In this document: piece by piece, positions 1 through 13,400 of the stretch | Layout of the letters: every line of letters starts with the position of its first letter | Position numbering within the stretch: the first letter of the stretch is position 1 | NCBI RefSeq assembly: GCF_000972845.2 | Contig: NC_040018.1 | Coordinates: 8,142,803-8,206,802, forward strand | Length of the DNA: 64,000 nt | Direction of reading: 5' to 3' | From: Larimichthys crocea | Taxonomy: Eukaryota > Chordata > Actinopteri > Sciaenidae | Translations under genes and position numbers: made by a program | Notes under the pieces: model-generated | Database searches by the model: none | The model's input: only the letters and a program-made list of their open reading frames with translations | Told to the model about the DNA's origin: nothing

Positions 1-46
1 AGAGAGAGAAAGAGAGAGAGTGTGTGTGTATGTGTGAAAGAGAGAG
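1..46. repeat. (AG)n/(GT)n simple repeat at the window edge
   Basis: Mixed purine (GA)n followed by (GT)n and again (GA)n; it probably continues outside the window. Confidence 0.9.
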
Positions 47-2129
47 TGCTATCACAGTAGTTCTGGCACATGCCTCTTGAAATTAGAAACGTCACAGTCG
101 GAGACCGCGCCGATTGCCTGTGATTACTTGTTGATGATTGGCTTGTTGGTCCATGTGATGACCCTCACCCAGTCAGTTCTTCTGCCCCCTTTCCGAAACA
201 CCAGCCACCAGATAACGCCAACATATCTGTAAAACTTTAACAGGGACATGTGGCCACTGTAAAAGTTTTAACAAAAAAAAACGTCACATTCAGCTTTTCA
301 TGCTTCCGGGAGGGGGGGGGGGGCATGTTGACAGCTCTCTCCAACACCGTCATCAAAGACCAAATGAGGGAATATCCTTTGGAAGAATGGTGTTAATCCC
401 TCCAGTGGAGTTCAGAGACTTGGAGAAGCTATTACAAGAAGCACTGAAGCTGTTCTCGAGGCTCGCGGTGGACCAAACCATACTTCCAAGCCGTTACCCT
501 ACAACTTATTTTTAAGCTCAACAATTAGCTTAACCTTAACATACCCTGATCCTAACACTAATACGTCTGACTCCCTGTAGACATTCCAGGGGACGTTTTC
601 GAGCCACAATACTTGAGTCATTCCTCTTGAATTACACCTCCGCTCTCAGGGAGTAGGGAAAAAAGTGGGTGAAAGCACACATTTCTCGTCTCTCTGGAGC
701 ACAGTGGTCTGTCAGTCTGCTGTGCACACATTAGATTTGTCACTGAACAAATACAGAGGCACGTCAGGCGCAGTCAAAACACTCCAAACCAATGCAAGTT
801 TCGGTGGGAGGAAGACATTTTCGCCTCCTTGTCACCAGCGTGAGTTTGGACGTACCATCACAGGAGTTTCGGTGACAGCCCAGTGAAGGCTGCTTTGTTT
901 GCCTAAGTCGTCTCCATTCCTTTTAATGAGCCATTATGGTTATGTTTTGTCTCAGTCGTGTTCGTTGGCTGGCTGAGTTTCTGAGACGGCAAGACAGAGG
1001 ATAAATGGGTAGGGGGGGTGGCGGTGGTGGTGGTGGGGGGGAGAGGCCCCCTGTCTTCAAACCTCCTCGCAGGGTTTCAGGATAGAGAAGCTATTGGAGA
1101 GAGGCGTAATGAGGGAAGAAATTTCAAAATGTTTGGACAAAATATATATTGGGATTTTCTCGTAAAGTGGAACCGTTTAATGTTTCATGTCCTGGGCTCC
1201 TCGTGGACTTTTGATTGATTCACTTTTGTCTATCTGTCCTAGCTTGAAAGGAGAGTTTCAGGACTCTGACAATGACACATGCATGTTGCAGGAAGAACAA
1301 AGTTTGGACGTGGTTAGGCCTGGTCAGTTCAGCGGTTACTGCCCTGATCTAAATCATTTTCATGAGTCTTTTCTTCTAAAATATTGCCAACACTGGCCCT
1401 CAAACAACTCCTGCTAATCCTGCCAGCAGACAGCTCCCTCGAACCGTTTCATCATCTGTCCTGTCGCTCTTAAATGTTTCCGAAATCAAAGCCTCGCGTT
1501 CTGAAGCCAAACTCTCCTCTACCTTCCTCTATCCTTCATCCTCTTTACCCTCCTCTGTTTCTCTTTTGTCTCCTGTGCTTGCCTGGAGGTGCGAGGAGCT
1601 TCCTCTCCGCGGCACGTGGTAAACTGTAACAGAGCAGGATGGAAAGTGATGTGATGTTGAAGGGGGGAAGACGAGGGGAGTTGGGTGGCTAAGCAGACAC
1701 TGTGACAACCCACCTGTCAGCAGGTACTCAGTATAATTGGTAAACGAAGGCCGCGGGATAGTAGCGGGGCCCCCTTCTCTTCTCTCTGTCTTCTGCGCTG
1801 TTCTTTGTTTGACAAGTATTTGAAGTCGCCAGGCAGCCGTTGGAAGCTCGTAGCTTCCGTGTTTGGTTCAGAGGAAGACGGAGGCCAACCCGGAGAGAGG
1901 AAAAACGAGGAGAACTTAACACACGTTAAATATGAATCGCTACCATGGTTAAGTTCACCGAAGGTGATTAGCACAAGTGGACAGCTCTGCCTGTACATTT
2001 CATCGTGGATCGCGACTGGATAAATGTGTGTTTTATCCATATTAGACCCTTCCTCCTCTCTCAATGCCAATTCCAGCCATCAGGCTCTGTTTGCCCTCTA
2101 ATGAAACATATTTATCTTCATCGCGCTCT

Positions 2130-2345
2130 CTCGCGGCTCTCAAACTCACTTTACAGCATAGTCAATTAAACCCTTAGGGGCCACTCTGTGCAGGAAAAAG
2201 GATATATAATGCTTTGACATTTCAGCGAGTCCACATTAGGCCCACCCATAGAGCATTCTGCTTTGAGCTGGATGAGAAAGAGTCATAGCCAAGCCTGGAG
2301 GTAGAGGGAAGCCAGTCAGAGGGATTGGGTCTCTTATAAGCTAGT
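2130..2345. promoter_or_regulatory. Low-repeat block resembling a conserved noncoding element
   Basis: About 200 bp free of simple repeats, including AGTCAATTAAACCC, GGATATATAATGC and AGGCCCACCCATAGAGCATT. The texture resembles conserved enhancer blocks, but conservation cannot be judged here. Confidence 0.2.
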
Positions 2346-2754
2346 TAGCTCTTTGGATTCAGTTACTTATGCTGATGTAATAGGGCAATTGTAAGCTGAT
2401 ACTGAAGTCTCTCTGTGACCCCTACACTGGCTCTTGTTCTCATATTAGGCTACTTAATATATACTTATGTGTATATACTGTAACTATAGACTAACTAATG
2501 AATAACCAAAATGGACTGAACTCAATAGACGAGTGTATTAGAGTTGTGGATCACCGTCTCAGGCTTCTTAAAATTTCAGGATGTCCTTCGAGGGGCTTTT
2601 GTTATGTTCTGTCTTATCTACTGTAAATCTGTGATAGTCTGCTTCACTTGCTTGACTTTGTCCCTCCTAGACATTCATACAGTCACTGGAGCAACTGGGG
2701 TCAGCAGTGTAACGATGCAAAGCAAGTCTCATAACAAGCCTACTGCTTTAGGGC

Positions 2755-2915
2755 TCTGTGTGTGTGAGTGTGTGTGTGAGTGTGTGAGTGTGTCTCCCAG
2801 GCTCGTAGTTGATCCTGCATCTCGATGGCATGAAACAGCTTGACAGAGCCAACTTCTCCTTAAGGCTGAACATCACCCCTTTCTCCTGTCATACCCCCTC
2901 TGACTTGGGGGCTCT

Positions 2916-2952
<37 letters not shown>
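2755..2952. repeat. (GT)n microsatellites
   Basis: An interrupted TGTGTGAG tract at about 2756-2792 and a nearly pure (GT)n tract at 2917-2952, with about 125 bp of unique sequence between them. Confidence 0.9.
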
Positions 2953-2957
<5 letters not shown>

Positions 2958-4856
2958 CACACTTCACACGCTTATCTTGAAGGCAACTTTGCACCCACTT
3001 AGGTTAAAAGTGTGTATGTAGTATCTGTGTGGTTTTACTTCTGCATCATATCACATTTAATGATTTATCACTGCGAGAGATGACACACTGTGTTTGTCTT
3101 CCTCCGAATCACTTTTGAAATGTTTTACTTTGGTGTATTTTTTTCATCATTATTCGGCGCATTTAGATTCACGCTGTGCAGAGGGAACGGCATGTCGATA
3201 AATGACATGGAAGCAGTTTGACGAATCTTAATTCAAGGATCAGTTTTGCAGAGCTTTCAACCACATCTTCCTCTGTCTACCAGCAGAGGTGTCCCGCGTC
3301 CTTGTGTCTTACTTGTGGTCACATTTAGGCGATGAAAGCATGTCAGTTCAGGTTAGAGAAAGACTGTGGTTTCAGTAGACGTGCCGTATCTCATGCTTCA
3401 TGTCACTTTTGATTATTCTGTATTTAAACAGGACCGTGATCTTGGTTTAATCCTGAGCATGCCGTTATACAGTATGTAATCTTACAGCTTCAGTCGCTAT
3501 AAGTGGATATTGTATCGAGACGGGGGAAATGAAATTCTTCTTCTCATGTCAGCGTTTTGTGTCTTGGAGGATATGTTCATAAACAGCATTTCCTCATTAT
3601 GTTGATAAAATCTCTTCCAGATTGCATTACGTTTCATTTCATAAATTAGTCATTTGACATTTCAGGACACAGAGTTGCCTCACCTTAGCTCAACCCGTAA
3701 ACCTGTGATAGTTGACTTTCTTTTGCCATCAATCTTAACCATGGTGTGATTTCGACTCATGGTTCACGAATAAAACCCGAGAGGTGTCGTGACTTTTAGA
3801 AAAGTTTGAATCGGTTTTTCTTTTCTTTTTTTTTTTTCATTCCTGGATTCAAGCCACGGTTCTTAACTTCACTCGTATTATATTCCTTCAATTATGTCCA
3901 GCCGTCACGTCCGATGGATCAAGCTTTTAATTCATAGCAAGACGTCTCCAATTTCCTATTGAAACAGGGATAATACAGTTGCAATTTTGTGGAGGATACT
4001 AATGTCGACTGTTTTTATGGCGGATTGTACGTGATTCCTATTTGTTAATTGTGTTTGTTTCTATCAATAGATCTGTATGTGTGGGTGTGTGTGTGTGTAA
4101 GATGAGTAAACTCTATTTGGTATGCCCAGCCACCAATATGTGGAACAACAATGCTAGGCCTCTATTGTCTTGTGCTGCTCTATAGGGGTTAGCTGGCACC
4201 GCATATGAACAGATGTGTTTCAAATCATTGTTGTTATTTACCAGTGATAGGCTAGAGCTCAAGAAAATGTCCCCCTGTTTCTGATTTATTCATTCGGACA
4301 GTGGATTTATGCAGAGATGCTGAAAAACCTGGATCTTTTCTGCACGGATAGACGGGCAGATTTATTATTCATGAAGCTAATGCATTGTTTCTGTTGCTTT
4401 ATATCTCTTTTTTGTTCTCTCATCCTGCTCCCCCCCCCTCCACGGCTTCCTCTCGATGGTGCACTGAATTCTCTCAGGCAAAGGTTGGCAGTTAAATGTC
4501 TGTGTTGAAATGAGAAGTTTGAAAGACGAAGCGCTATCTCTGTATATATGTGTGTGTATGTGTGTGTGTAAACTGATTTAAATCGCTCTTTGAGCCCTAC
4601 AGAATGGCGCTTTAAATGTTAAATGGGGGTTGAAGCCTGCCTGAACTAATTTGTAGGGCTTTGCACCGTGTTGACATTTAAATGTGATAAGAATAGCAAA
4701 CTGTACCGCCGACCTATTTTGAAGATGCTTTCGGAATACATTCACATCATCTGCGGCCTATAATTAATAAAAAAAGACAGGCCTCCCTCGCTCCAGATTT
4801 GATTATAATACAACCTTATAAACACACCAGGGATAGATGAGAGGAGACGAAGGGAA
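2953..4856. other. Intronic sequence without genes
   Basis: Unique AT-rich sequence with short TG runs near 4076-4098 and 4543-4570, a poly-T run near 3825-3838 and a C-run near 4430-4438. No coding or RNA signal was seen. Confidence 0.6.
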
Positions 4857-5480
4857 AAGAAGAAGAAGAAGAAGAAGAAGAGGAACCAGGGGAGGGAAGA
4901 AAAGAGAAGAATTACAGGAATAAAAACAAGAGAAATGATGGGGGCAGGAATTAAGAGGGAGGTGGATTGCGAACACCTGGTCTTTGAGGCAGATTGCGTT
5001 GGCTGGCTGCTGTGCTATCACATTACTCTGATCCTGCCTCTCTTGTTTGTCAGAGAATTGAGGAGAGAGAGAGGGAGAGAGAGAGGGAGAGAGAGGGAGA
5101 GAGCGGGAGGTGGTGTTGTGGGGGGGGGGTGGTGGGGGGGCGGGCTGTGTCGGGGTCTGCGAAATCAGCATGCAAATAACACCACATTGTTAACTTAATC
5201 AGATACAGGGGGAGAAAATATGGAGAGGGGGGCGGTAGGGGTGATGGAGGGAGGGAGCGGGGGGGATTGCCAAGGAGGTGAGGCAGAAAGGAAGAGGGGT
5301 TTCTGCGGTAACGGGGGGGGGGACACGGCAGAGGGCGAGTAGATTATAACCACCCCCAGCTCCACCTCCCACCACTGTCCACATCCAACACCCTGGGGCT
5401 GCTCTGGAACTCATGGAGGAGACGCTCTATAGATGTGAGTGTGTGTGTGTGTGTGTGTGTGGAGAGAGAGAGAGGGAATT
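4857..5480. repeat. Purine-rich simple repeats and G-runs
   Basis: (GAA)n at about 4857-4881, a (GAGAGAGG)n-type tract at 5061-5104, long G-runs within 5119-5143 and 5305-5325, and (GT)n then (GA)n at 5435-5475. An octamer ATGCAAAT lies at 5170-5177. G-runs of this spacing could fold as quadruplexes, which is inference. Confidence 0.85.
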
Positions 5481-5978
5481 TGAGGGAGACGGATGCAGCC
5501 TCTTCAGTGCTCCATCAGGTGCCAGGCCAGGACGAGAGCAGTAGGGCTAAGCGAGCTAGCTCATGCTTGGCCGGAGCGCCGGTTCACAGACATTTTCATA
5601 ATGCTGCTGTAAATGTCAAGATATTTCTGTCATAAAAACAATACAAGTCGCGAGGTCCAAGCAACCCTTAGCAACCACTTAGACACTGATGACAGCGGTC
5701 GAGCCTCTTCTAAATACAGATCAGTCACTCCCCTGAAGGCCACGGCTGAACTGCTTTGGATTGCAGGAACGTATTGTTTCAGGTCAGAACCTTAATCAGA
5801 TAGAGATACATATAGCATGTCGTCCCCGCACAGCAGCATTCCCACGTGTTTGTTTTACATATTTTGATAATTCACAGCACAACATATCATTACATCAGAA
5901 CATAACCCACACACACATGTATATGTGTTGTCAGACAGTTAGAGGAAAGCCTCTTTTGTGTAAGTTTGAATACAGAAG

Positions 5979-5981
<3 letters not shown>

Positions 5982-6018
<37 letters not shown>

Positions 6019-6170
6019 CCGTGTGTCTCGAGGGAGTTCATACAGTGTACTACAGAGAGGTCATTTTTCATTATAAATATCCACTGCCTTAATGAACTTA
6101 ACCCCCCGCCAGAGCACACACACGCACACAAATGTGTGTGTGTGTGTGTGTGTGTGCGTGTGCACGCGCT
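5982..6170. repeat. Two (GT)n tracts
   Basis: (TG)n at 5982-6016 and a second at about 6133-6162, the latter following a short ACACACAC stretch at 6116-6129, so the two flanking motifs are partly complementary. Confidence 0.9.
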
Positions 6171-7188
6171 GTCTTTTTAATGAGTGTGTGTACTGTAGCC
6201 TTTGTAGTGGAAGATAAGTCGGTGACGATGCTGAAGGTCAGGCAGGGCACAGAAGAATGAGAGAAATGCAGTGTTGGCCGGGACAGACAGCTCCGAGCTG
6301 AAGGCTCTGGTGTAGACAGACGCAAGGACTCCTGGGAAACAGGCCAGAGCGTACCTTGAGACACACACGCAACACACACACATACACACACACGACAAAC
6401 ACACTGATGCTACTATAGACTACCTGTGAGCATCTTTATTGATTACTGACATGATTTATTTAGCACGAAGCTTCATTTAAAAGTAAGTTTTAATCATAAA
6501 TCCTAATCCTCATCAGTCCCGATAGAGTTTTGTAGCACTGACAGAAATGATTTGATGCATTATTACAGATATATTCCAACTTTGAGCTAACTGAAACGTT
6601 TATTAATAACTTTTGCTACACCTGCTACATCAGGTGTTTGTCTGTTTCGCACACGTATGACTTGTACGCAGCATACTTTTTTGCGTGTGTGTGTGTCGGA
6701 GTTTTGCACCGACAATGCTCTGCACATATGGGTGTGTATAGTGTGTAAGTTGTGTCCGGTTGTGTGTTTTTGTTGTCCGGTTCACAGAGAATCCTGCAGA
6801 AAAAAAAAAAAAAGTCTCCTCTGAGGTTTCACCCAACTTCTCCTTCCTGCTTTAATCACGGCTGCTTTTCATGAGGCGTTGGCATCGATGCCGCCTCACT
6901 GGCATGTCTCTTCCTCTCTCACTCTTTTTTCCCCCCCTTTATCCATCTCTCATTTCTTTTATTTCCTCCTGTAAACCTTTTCATCCTCCTCCACTCCTCC
7001 CAAAACCCCATCTCTGATCTTAAGAGCAGTCGCCACAGTGTTTTTTTCTGATAAAGCCTGATAGATAAACATGCTCTCTTATGTCCCTGAGGCCCTCCGC
7101 CCTCTCTCCCGAGAGCACACCCCTCCAAAGCACTTCCTCTGCTACAATTAGTCTGTAATAAATACACCCTGGCCTTAAAGTAGATAAT

Positions 7189-7189
<1 letters not shown>

Positions 7190-7249
<60 letters not shown>

Positions 7250-7318
7250 CGTTTCATATTAAGTGCCACATTAGCTCGTTGTACATATCTGACTTTGAGG
7301 TGAAAGGAGAGAAAGACA

Positions 7319-7350
<32 letters not shown>
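7190..7350. repeat. (CT)27 followed by (TG)n
   Basis: A pure (CT)n tract of about 54 bp at 7190-7243, then TTTCTTTC, and a (TG)n tract at about 7322-7350. Confidence 0.95.
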
Positions 7351-8928
7351 ATTTTTTTTTTCTTCTTCTTCTCTCGTCTTCCCCAGTCACGCCAAAACTG
7401 CGTGCGAACAATAGCAGTTAAAACACCACTAAAGAGATATTGTAACATATGCAGAGAATCGCAAAGCATTTCCACTCAAGTCTGAGCTGATGGCTTTGAT
7501 AAGATTAGTTTGCTTTCTTAAACAGGAAGTGTGCTGCTTAAAGGGAGAGAGAGAGAGAGAGAGAGAGAAAAAAAAAGGCACAGCATGGTTGCATAATAAG
7601 TTTAACTACTTCTCAGAGAGCTAAAGTTCCCTTCAAACTCTTCAGATTAACACGGGGAGAAAAAAAAGAAAGAAAGAAGAGAAGCACAAAGTGAGGGAGA
7701 GGAGAGAGACAGAAAGGGGGGGAGTTTATCAAAGTGATGGAATAAAGAGAGATTTAACACGGTCATATTAAAAAGACATGCGGCAGTTTCAATATTTAAA
7801 AATCCCATTTGCTTCGACAGAAGAGCTTTTTCATTCAAGAGCATATGGCGGCGGTACCTGGATCCAGCCTCTCTCTCTTATCTGCCTCAAAGACAAAGAG
7901 AAAGAAGGAGTAAAGGGGTGGAAGGGAGGAGGGGGGTGAGAAGAGATACTTTCAAACAGACATTCAGACATTGAAGAATCATTCAATTATCGGCAGCATG
8001 ATGTAAAATAATTACCTGACTCGCTTCCTGTAATGAGTGCTGCTAATTAGCCATAGACTTTTGTTTTAGTTGGAAAAAAAAGAAAGAGAAAGTCCCAAAC
8101 TCCCAACAGCAGAGAAGCTGTGAAAAAATATGTTGTATGTCGAGGTAGCACCCCATCCTTTCTGCAGACACACACAGAGCTCACACACACTCTTAGTATA
8201 GGCTCACTTGGCTCGAAGGCACAGTTTACCTCCCGATGCATGCACACACAGCTCACGGTAAATAGTAAAAAAAAAAAAAAAGATCCTTCTTCTCTTAATT
8301 AGCTGTGTAACAATTAAAGTCTCCTCTTAGTAAATTGAACCTTTGTCTCCCTTGCCTCCCTAGTTTGATTTCAGCACCTGTCACAACAACCCCTCCCTTT
8401 ACCACCACCTCCACTGCCGCAACACACACACCCACCACCATTACCTCCACCACCGAGCCCACCCCACCCCACCTCCCCCTCGACTGTAGTCATTATGCAA
8501 AACTCTACCAGAATGCGCCCAGCATGAGCGGAAGAAAACAGCAATTATTTCTGATATTCTGTTATTTAGGCCGTATTGACATTCAACTACTTTCTCTTCC
8601 TACTCTGTTTGTCTCGTTCTCGCTGCCGCCACCTGAGAAACGGAGTGAGACTGAACTTGACTTTGTTTTAGTCTCAAGTCTTCAATCTTTGTGTGTCGTC
8701 ACTGCAGTCACTCTGCAAGAGGCACAAAAAGGCAGCGCTGGCCCATAATGTGACCTACAGATTTCTGTGTGTGTGTGTGTGTGTGTCTGTTTGTTGCATT
8801 GACATGCAGCGGAGAGGGTGACCAGTGATGTAAGCTATGACAGATACACTGTGGCCATTGTCTCTCTGGCCTCTTTCTTCTCGCAGTCTAACCATGCGTG
8901 AGCGCTCTACACTGCCATGTTTGTTGTC

Positions 8929-8930
<2 letters not shown>
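7351..8930. other. Intronic sequence without genes
   Basis: Contains (GA)n at 7546-7567, purine-rich DNA at 7655-7720 and 7890-7940, and poly-A at 8267-8281. A C/A-rich stretch at 8377-8480 (CACCACCACC type) gives an open frame of low complexity that I do not regard as coding. Confidence 0.6.

Positions 8931-8991
<61 letters not shown>
8931..8991. repeat. (AC)30 microsatellite
   Basis: A pure (AC)n tract of 61 bp, likely to vary in length. Confidence 0.97.
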
Positions 8992-8996
<5 letters not shown>

Positions 8997-10095
8997 GTGT
9001 CCTGGTTTTATGACTGATTTGATAGGAAGAAGAGTTTAGTCACCAGACACCGAGCAGACCAGACCACACAGGTACATTACAAAACATCCGAGCCACTTTT
9101 TCAAACCGTGTTGAGGAGGAAGTCGATCTGAGAGGCCACACCATTGTTCTGAGGTTTGTGAAAGTGCAAATTAGGACTCATATTTGATAGAAATAAAACC
9201 ACATATGGATTTGTGTACCAATACATAAAACCAGCATGACGAAATACAGTAGAAGAAGATTTCTTAGTCCAAATCTGGGCCTGCAAAGAGCAGTCAGCAG
9301 TCAGGAGGAAGCAGTGGATTATCCATCCTGTGGAAGTCTGTCGACCATGTCAGGGCAGGTTAAGGACCATGCTGGTGGTTTTTGCGTGATTCCCATAGGG
9401 TATACTTATTCATTCTAAGGCCTAATGCAGTTCATCAGATGTCAGTTATCTTATACCAGCAACTGTTTTCCATTCATTTTACTACACTACGTGGATCAAT
9501 GTTCTATTTTCATCAACATAACCTTGTTATTAAAGCAAATTTTTGCAAGAGAACGTGCATTATGTTGGAAATTACTGCGACCGAAGGCTGCATGGAAGAC
9601 AGAATGAACAGAAAGCAGCAACACTTAACTCGAGAACAACTTTCAGTGGCAACGGAGCTGATGTGTTTACATTCAGTTCCTCTAATACATCATAGTGTGA
9701 CCAATATATGTATATAAATCATTCCACATTTTCATGTTAATGCATCTGCTTTGAAAAGGAGCGCATCAGCAATCTGATACTGTAATGTCACTGCCACTTC
9801 ACGGAGTAAGCTGCCGTATTTGCAGTATTAAAGCAGGATTGATGCAGCGTGTAAGTATAAGATGAGCCACGTTCACTATCATTATCATGTCAATTACTGT
9901 AATTTTTATTTATTTTTTTTGCCTTTCGCTCCTGTCATTGTGCTTCACTAAACAGACACTGTTTAACAAATGTTTGGCGCTATTAATCCGACGCTCATCG
10001 CCGTGCTTTATTTGCTGCTGCAGGGGTCTGTCCACGCCGCTGTGACCACTATTGTAAGCGCACTCGGGAGGGGAGAGGTGCCCACAGATGTACAT

Positions 10096-10096
<1 letters not shown>
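8992..10096. other. Intronic sequence without genes
   Basis: Unique DNA. Several ORFs of 60-110 codons are present, with no recognisable domain. An old mobile-element remnant cannot be excluded around 9000-9720. Confidence 0.5.

Positions 10097-10138
<42 letters not shown>
10097..10138. repeat. (CA)21 microsatellite
   Basis: A pure (CA)n tract of 42 bp followed by GACAGAGACA. Confidence 0.97.
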
Positions 10139-10142
<4 letters not shown>

Positions 10143-12167
10143 GAGACATCTGCAGGTCACCATCATCATAGTGGGAATAATACCAGGGATGGTTATCATA
10201 AAGGGAAGCTTTGAGCTCCCGGCCGTCTTGGGAAGATGATTTGGCTGGCCCGGAACAATGAACTGTGGGAATCCGCTTGTCCTGCATTGATCTTCCTCCC
10301 ATGGCATCCCCTGCAAGGCTGTCAGAGCGACGGACAGATAAAAAGACCCACAACATTTTTCTTTCTCTCTCTCTCGCTCCCTCCCGGTGTCTTTCTTTTC
10401 TCTCTGTCAGGAGGGCTCCCACTGATCAGCGGGGATGAGCTGAAAGTTGAACTACCTGTTGACAGGACCTCTTAAACAGCCCTCAATGACATATTGTGCA
10501 AGAGAAAGAGGGAGAGGCAGAGGCTCCTGTTCATTCATATTTCTCACTGATCTATTGAGCCCACTGCTCTCATCAAATCCTTGCTCCTTTGGCATTATTT
10601 TCTCTGTGTTAAAGAGGAGCAGGCCGCAGCGTTAATCCAGTTTTATTCATGGCTTTTTACATTTATGGATGGTTTGAAAAAACCTAACTTTTAAAAAGAT
10701 GACTTTTTTTTTGCCTTTTCAGTCTTGTGTTACAGAAGGTGTCGGCTCCACATTGATGCGTAAGAATGTGGTTGTTGTGTGATTGGTGTTTTTGGCCAGA
10801 CAAGAAGAGCTCTGGCTCTTTGAAGCCACTGGAAACACCTTCCTAATGATCCAGTAGCCCTTTGGAACAGGAGGCACATATTCCTAAAATAAATGTGTAT
10901 GTTTTTGTTAGAAAAGAAAGAAATCCTCCCTGTTTAAAACGAGATGAGATCAGATCTCGGGCATGTCCGTGAGTCTACTTTTTTTTTTTTCCTGTTTAAG
11001 ATAAAACAATCCATCTCTGAAGCTTCACATCTTTTCAATAGTGCGGTTATGAGTTTTGATCAAGAGGCTCTAGGCATGGGATGGGAGTTAGGATTGAATC
11101 TGGCAGAGGCTGTGTGACTGTCTTCCATGTGCAGTTCAGAGTGTTTTCGCCTCATTACAGAAAGTAATAATGCAGTGAAGTCAAAGAGCGAGAGAGAGAG
11201 AGAAAGAGGGAGAGAGGAAGGAAAACAAGGCGTATTTTTTATTGGATTAATTAGACGCCTTGCAAAGACCACCTGGAATAGAAGCAAAATACAAGCCAGG
11301 AAGAAACTCATATCGGTTCTGTTCGACCTACCAGAGCACTAACTCCAACTAAACCAACTTTTACCCAGAGGTAACTGATCTTTGAAAAGACGAGAAAGCT
11401 CTGTTTGTTCTTTGAAAACATACCCGCAGATTCTGAATGGATCTGAATGTCCCCGCTGCTCATGTAGTCACAAAATATTTAGCATTCAACTCTCAGTACA
11501 TGTACCATATGGCAGATACCTACATTGTCCCTTCAACGTCAGATTGCTGTAGCTGCAAACCCCCCCCCACCCCCTCGTCTCATTAATGATTTGGTGCAAA
11601 TATGATGGAATTCAGCACATTGTGAATAATGATTGATTTGTTTAATGCAATGAATTTGTTCATTAGGACTTAATGAGGTATTGCTTTGTGATTAGTCGAT
11701 GGGTTTTGTGTCGATACATGTCAAAATAACAAAGTAAAGTTCAGCTAATGGCTTTTCGATCCCTTAGTTTCTCCCCGTCTTGTCTTAAATGTCAGAGGAA
11801 AAAGTTTTGTGACAAAACTCCTGACAGTAAATTTAAGAAGTGTATTCAGAAGTCTGTTTGAAATAGCTTCTTTTAATATGAATTTATAATAGGTAGCCAT
11901 TCCTAATGTTGACACCGCCTTTCATATACTTCAATAATTTATATGATTACAATTAGACCGAAACACATATAAATCCCTTTAGCATTTATGATGCATAGTA
12001 CTATTGATAAGACAGAAATGAACTGAGCACATTCAAATGCTGACTGAAATACACTTCCATTGTGTTACAGATACCACTTATAATTAAGCTGAGGCTTGAA
12101 GAGAAAAAAAGAGCAGAGAAGAAAAAATGCGTTTAGAGAAAGTCAGTGAAATCGGTTTCTGTGTGCC

Positions 12168-12170
<3 letters not shown>
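10139..12170. other. Intronic sequence, part enhancer-like
   Basis: Mostly unique. The stretch 11580-11760 is rich in homeodomain-like ATTA/TAAT cores (CATTAATGATT, AATAATGATTGATTTG, CATTAGGACTTAATGAGG) and lacks repeats, so it is a candidate enhancer. Short poly-T (10980-10991) and GA-rich (11186-11222) tracts flank it. Confidence 0.35.

Positions 12171-12203
<33 letters not shown>
12171..12203. repeat. (GT)n microsatellite
   Basis: A pure (GT)n tract of about 33 bp followed by GCGTGCATG. Confidence 0.95.
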
Positions 12204-12207
<4 letters not shown>

Positions 12208-12959
12208 CATGAATGCGCAGAGGATTCAGTGTGTTTACGGGTGCACGTGGTGCTTTGCTAAATATTAAACCACAAACTATAAAGACAACAACTGAACTGT
12301 CGTGAGAAAATGCTAAAGGAAGTCTTTGTGGTTTTAGAGGTATCAGAAGAGCCAATAGTTTTAATGAGGCAGCATTGCTGCACATGCCAGGAAATGATAA
12401 GGTTATACAGGTTAGAATAACGGCAGATAGATACTGTACCAGTGTTAAGCTACAGAGTGGATGTGTTGTTCATATCGGAGTCTACACAGCTATGACAGTG
12501 ACAGTAAGACATGAGGGACAAAGTGGCATCAAGTCTTTCCTTCACACAACCGGTAAGAACAACAAACCCGAGCCTTGATCTTCTAAAAGCATAATTCTGT
12601 TACATTAAAACTGCATAGAGTTGTTACCTCCTTCGACATTTGATGGATATTTTGCAGGAGACTCGTAACAGTTAACAGTTAGGTGGATGTCAAAATAGAA
12701 AGAGGTGTTGATGTGATTTCTGTGGGCAGCCATTTGATAGCGCTGGGTGAGTTGTGACATACTCGCGGTGTCTTTTAGAGGGCATGCGCATATTGAATTG
12801 TTTGTCTGTAGTCAAAGGGCTGTGTTTGAGTGCTTGTCTTTGCCTGTGTGTGTATGTGTTCCTACTTGTACACCACCCTCAAATTCCCTTGCATGCGCGC
12901 GTGTGTTGATATGAGCAGAGGGGGGATGTCACATAAGAAATGTCCTTTTTAATCAGGGG

Positions 12960-13400
12960 AAAAAATATAAAATGACTCGGGAGCAAGGCGAGCATATTAA
13001 TGTGCCTCATTTGCATACGCTCGTCAGCCAGGATACGTTTATAAAAAAAAAAAAACACAAACTGGATTCGTCAGTTCATTTCACATTATTCCATTGTCTA
13101 TCTGCCTTTGTTATATGTTAAAGATAAAGGCAGAAATCAAATTGAAGAAAAGGGCAAGCTGCTATCTCCCCAAATGAGCAACAGCTCATCAGCCTAGTTT
13201 AAATCACAGATTTCTATTCCAAAAGGCAGCCGCCTCTGTAAAAAGGGCCCATTCAAATAAGGTCTTCTCCGATATAAGCACGCCTAGTGATGGAAGCTGG
13301 GGTGTCACATAAATACAATTTAAAACCTAAGCCATTTAAAGCAGTCCAACAAAGTTTTATCTTCCCTTGCAATTCTCTCCCAATATTATTCCCACAATAA
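12960..13400. promoter_or_regulatory. Candidate conserved enhancer block
   Basis: About 440 bp nearly free of simple repeats apart from an A-run at 13042-13054. It contains an octamer ATTTGCAT at 13009-13016, a CATATTAATG motif, and TTAAAGCAG/TTTAAATCAC stretches. Its composition contrasts with the surrounding repeat-rich DNA. Developmental-regulator introns such as those of ZNF536 are known to carry many conserved noncoding elements. Assignment here is by texture only. Confidence 0.3.

Noticed and set aside
10008..10316. Overlapping ORFs with Cys-Val runs
   Set aside because: Produced by the (CA)n/(TG)n tract at 10097-10138.
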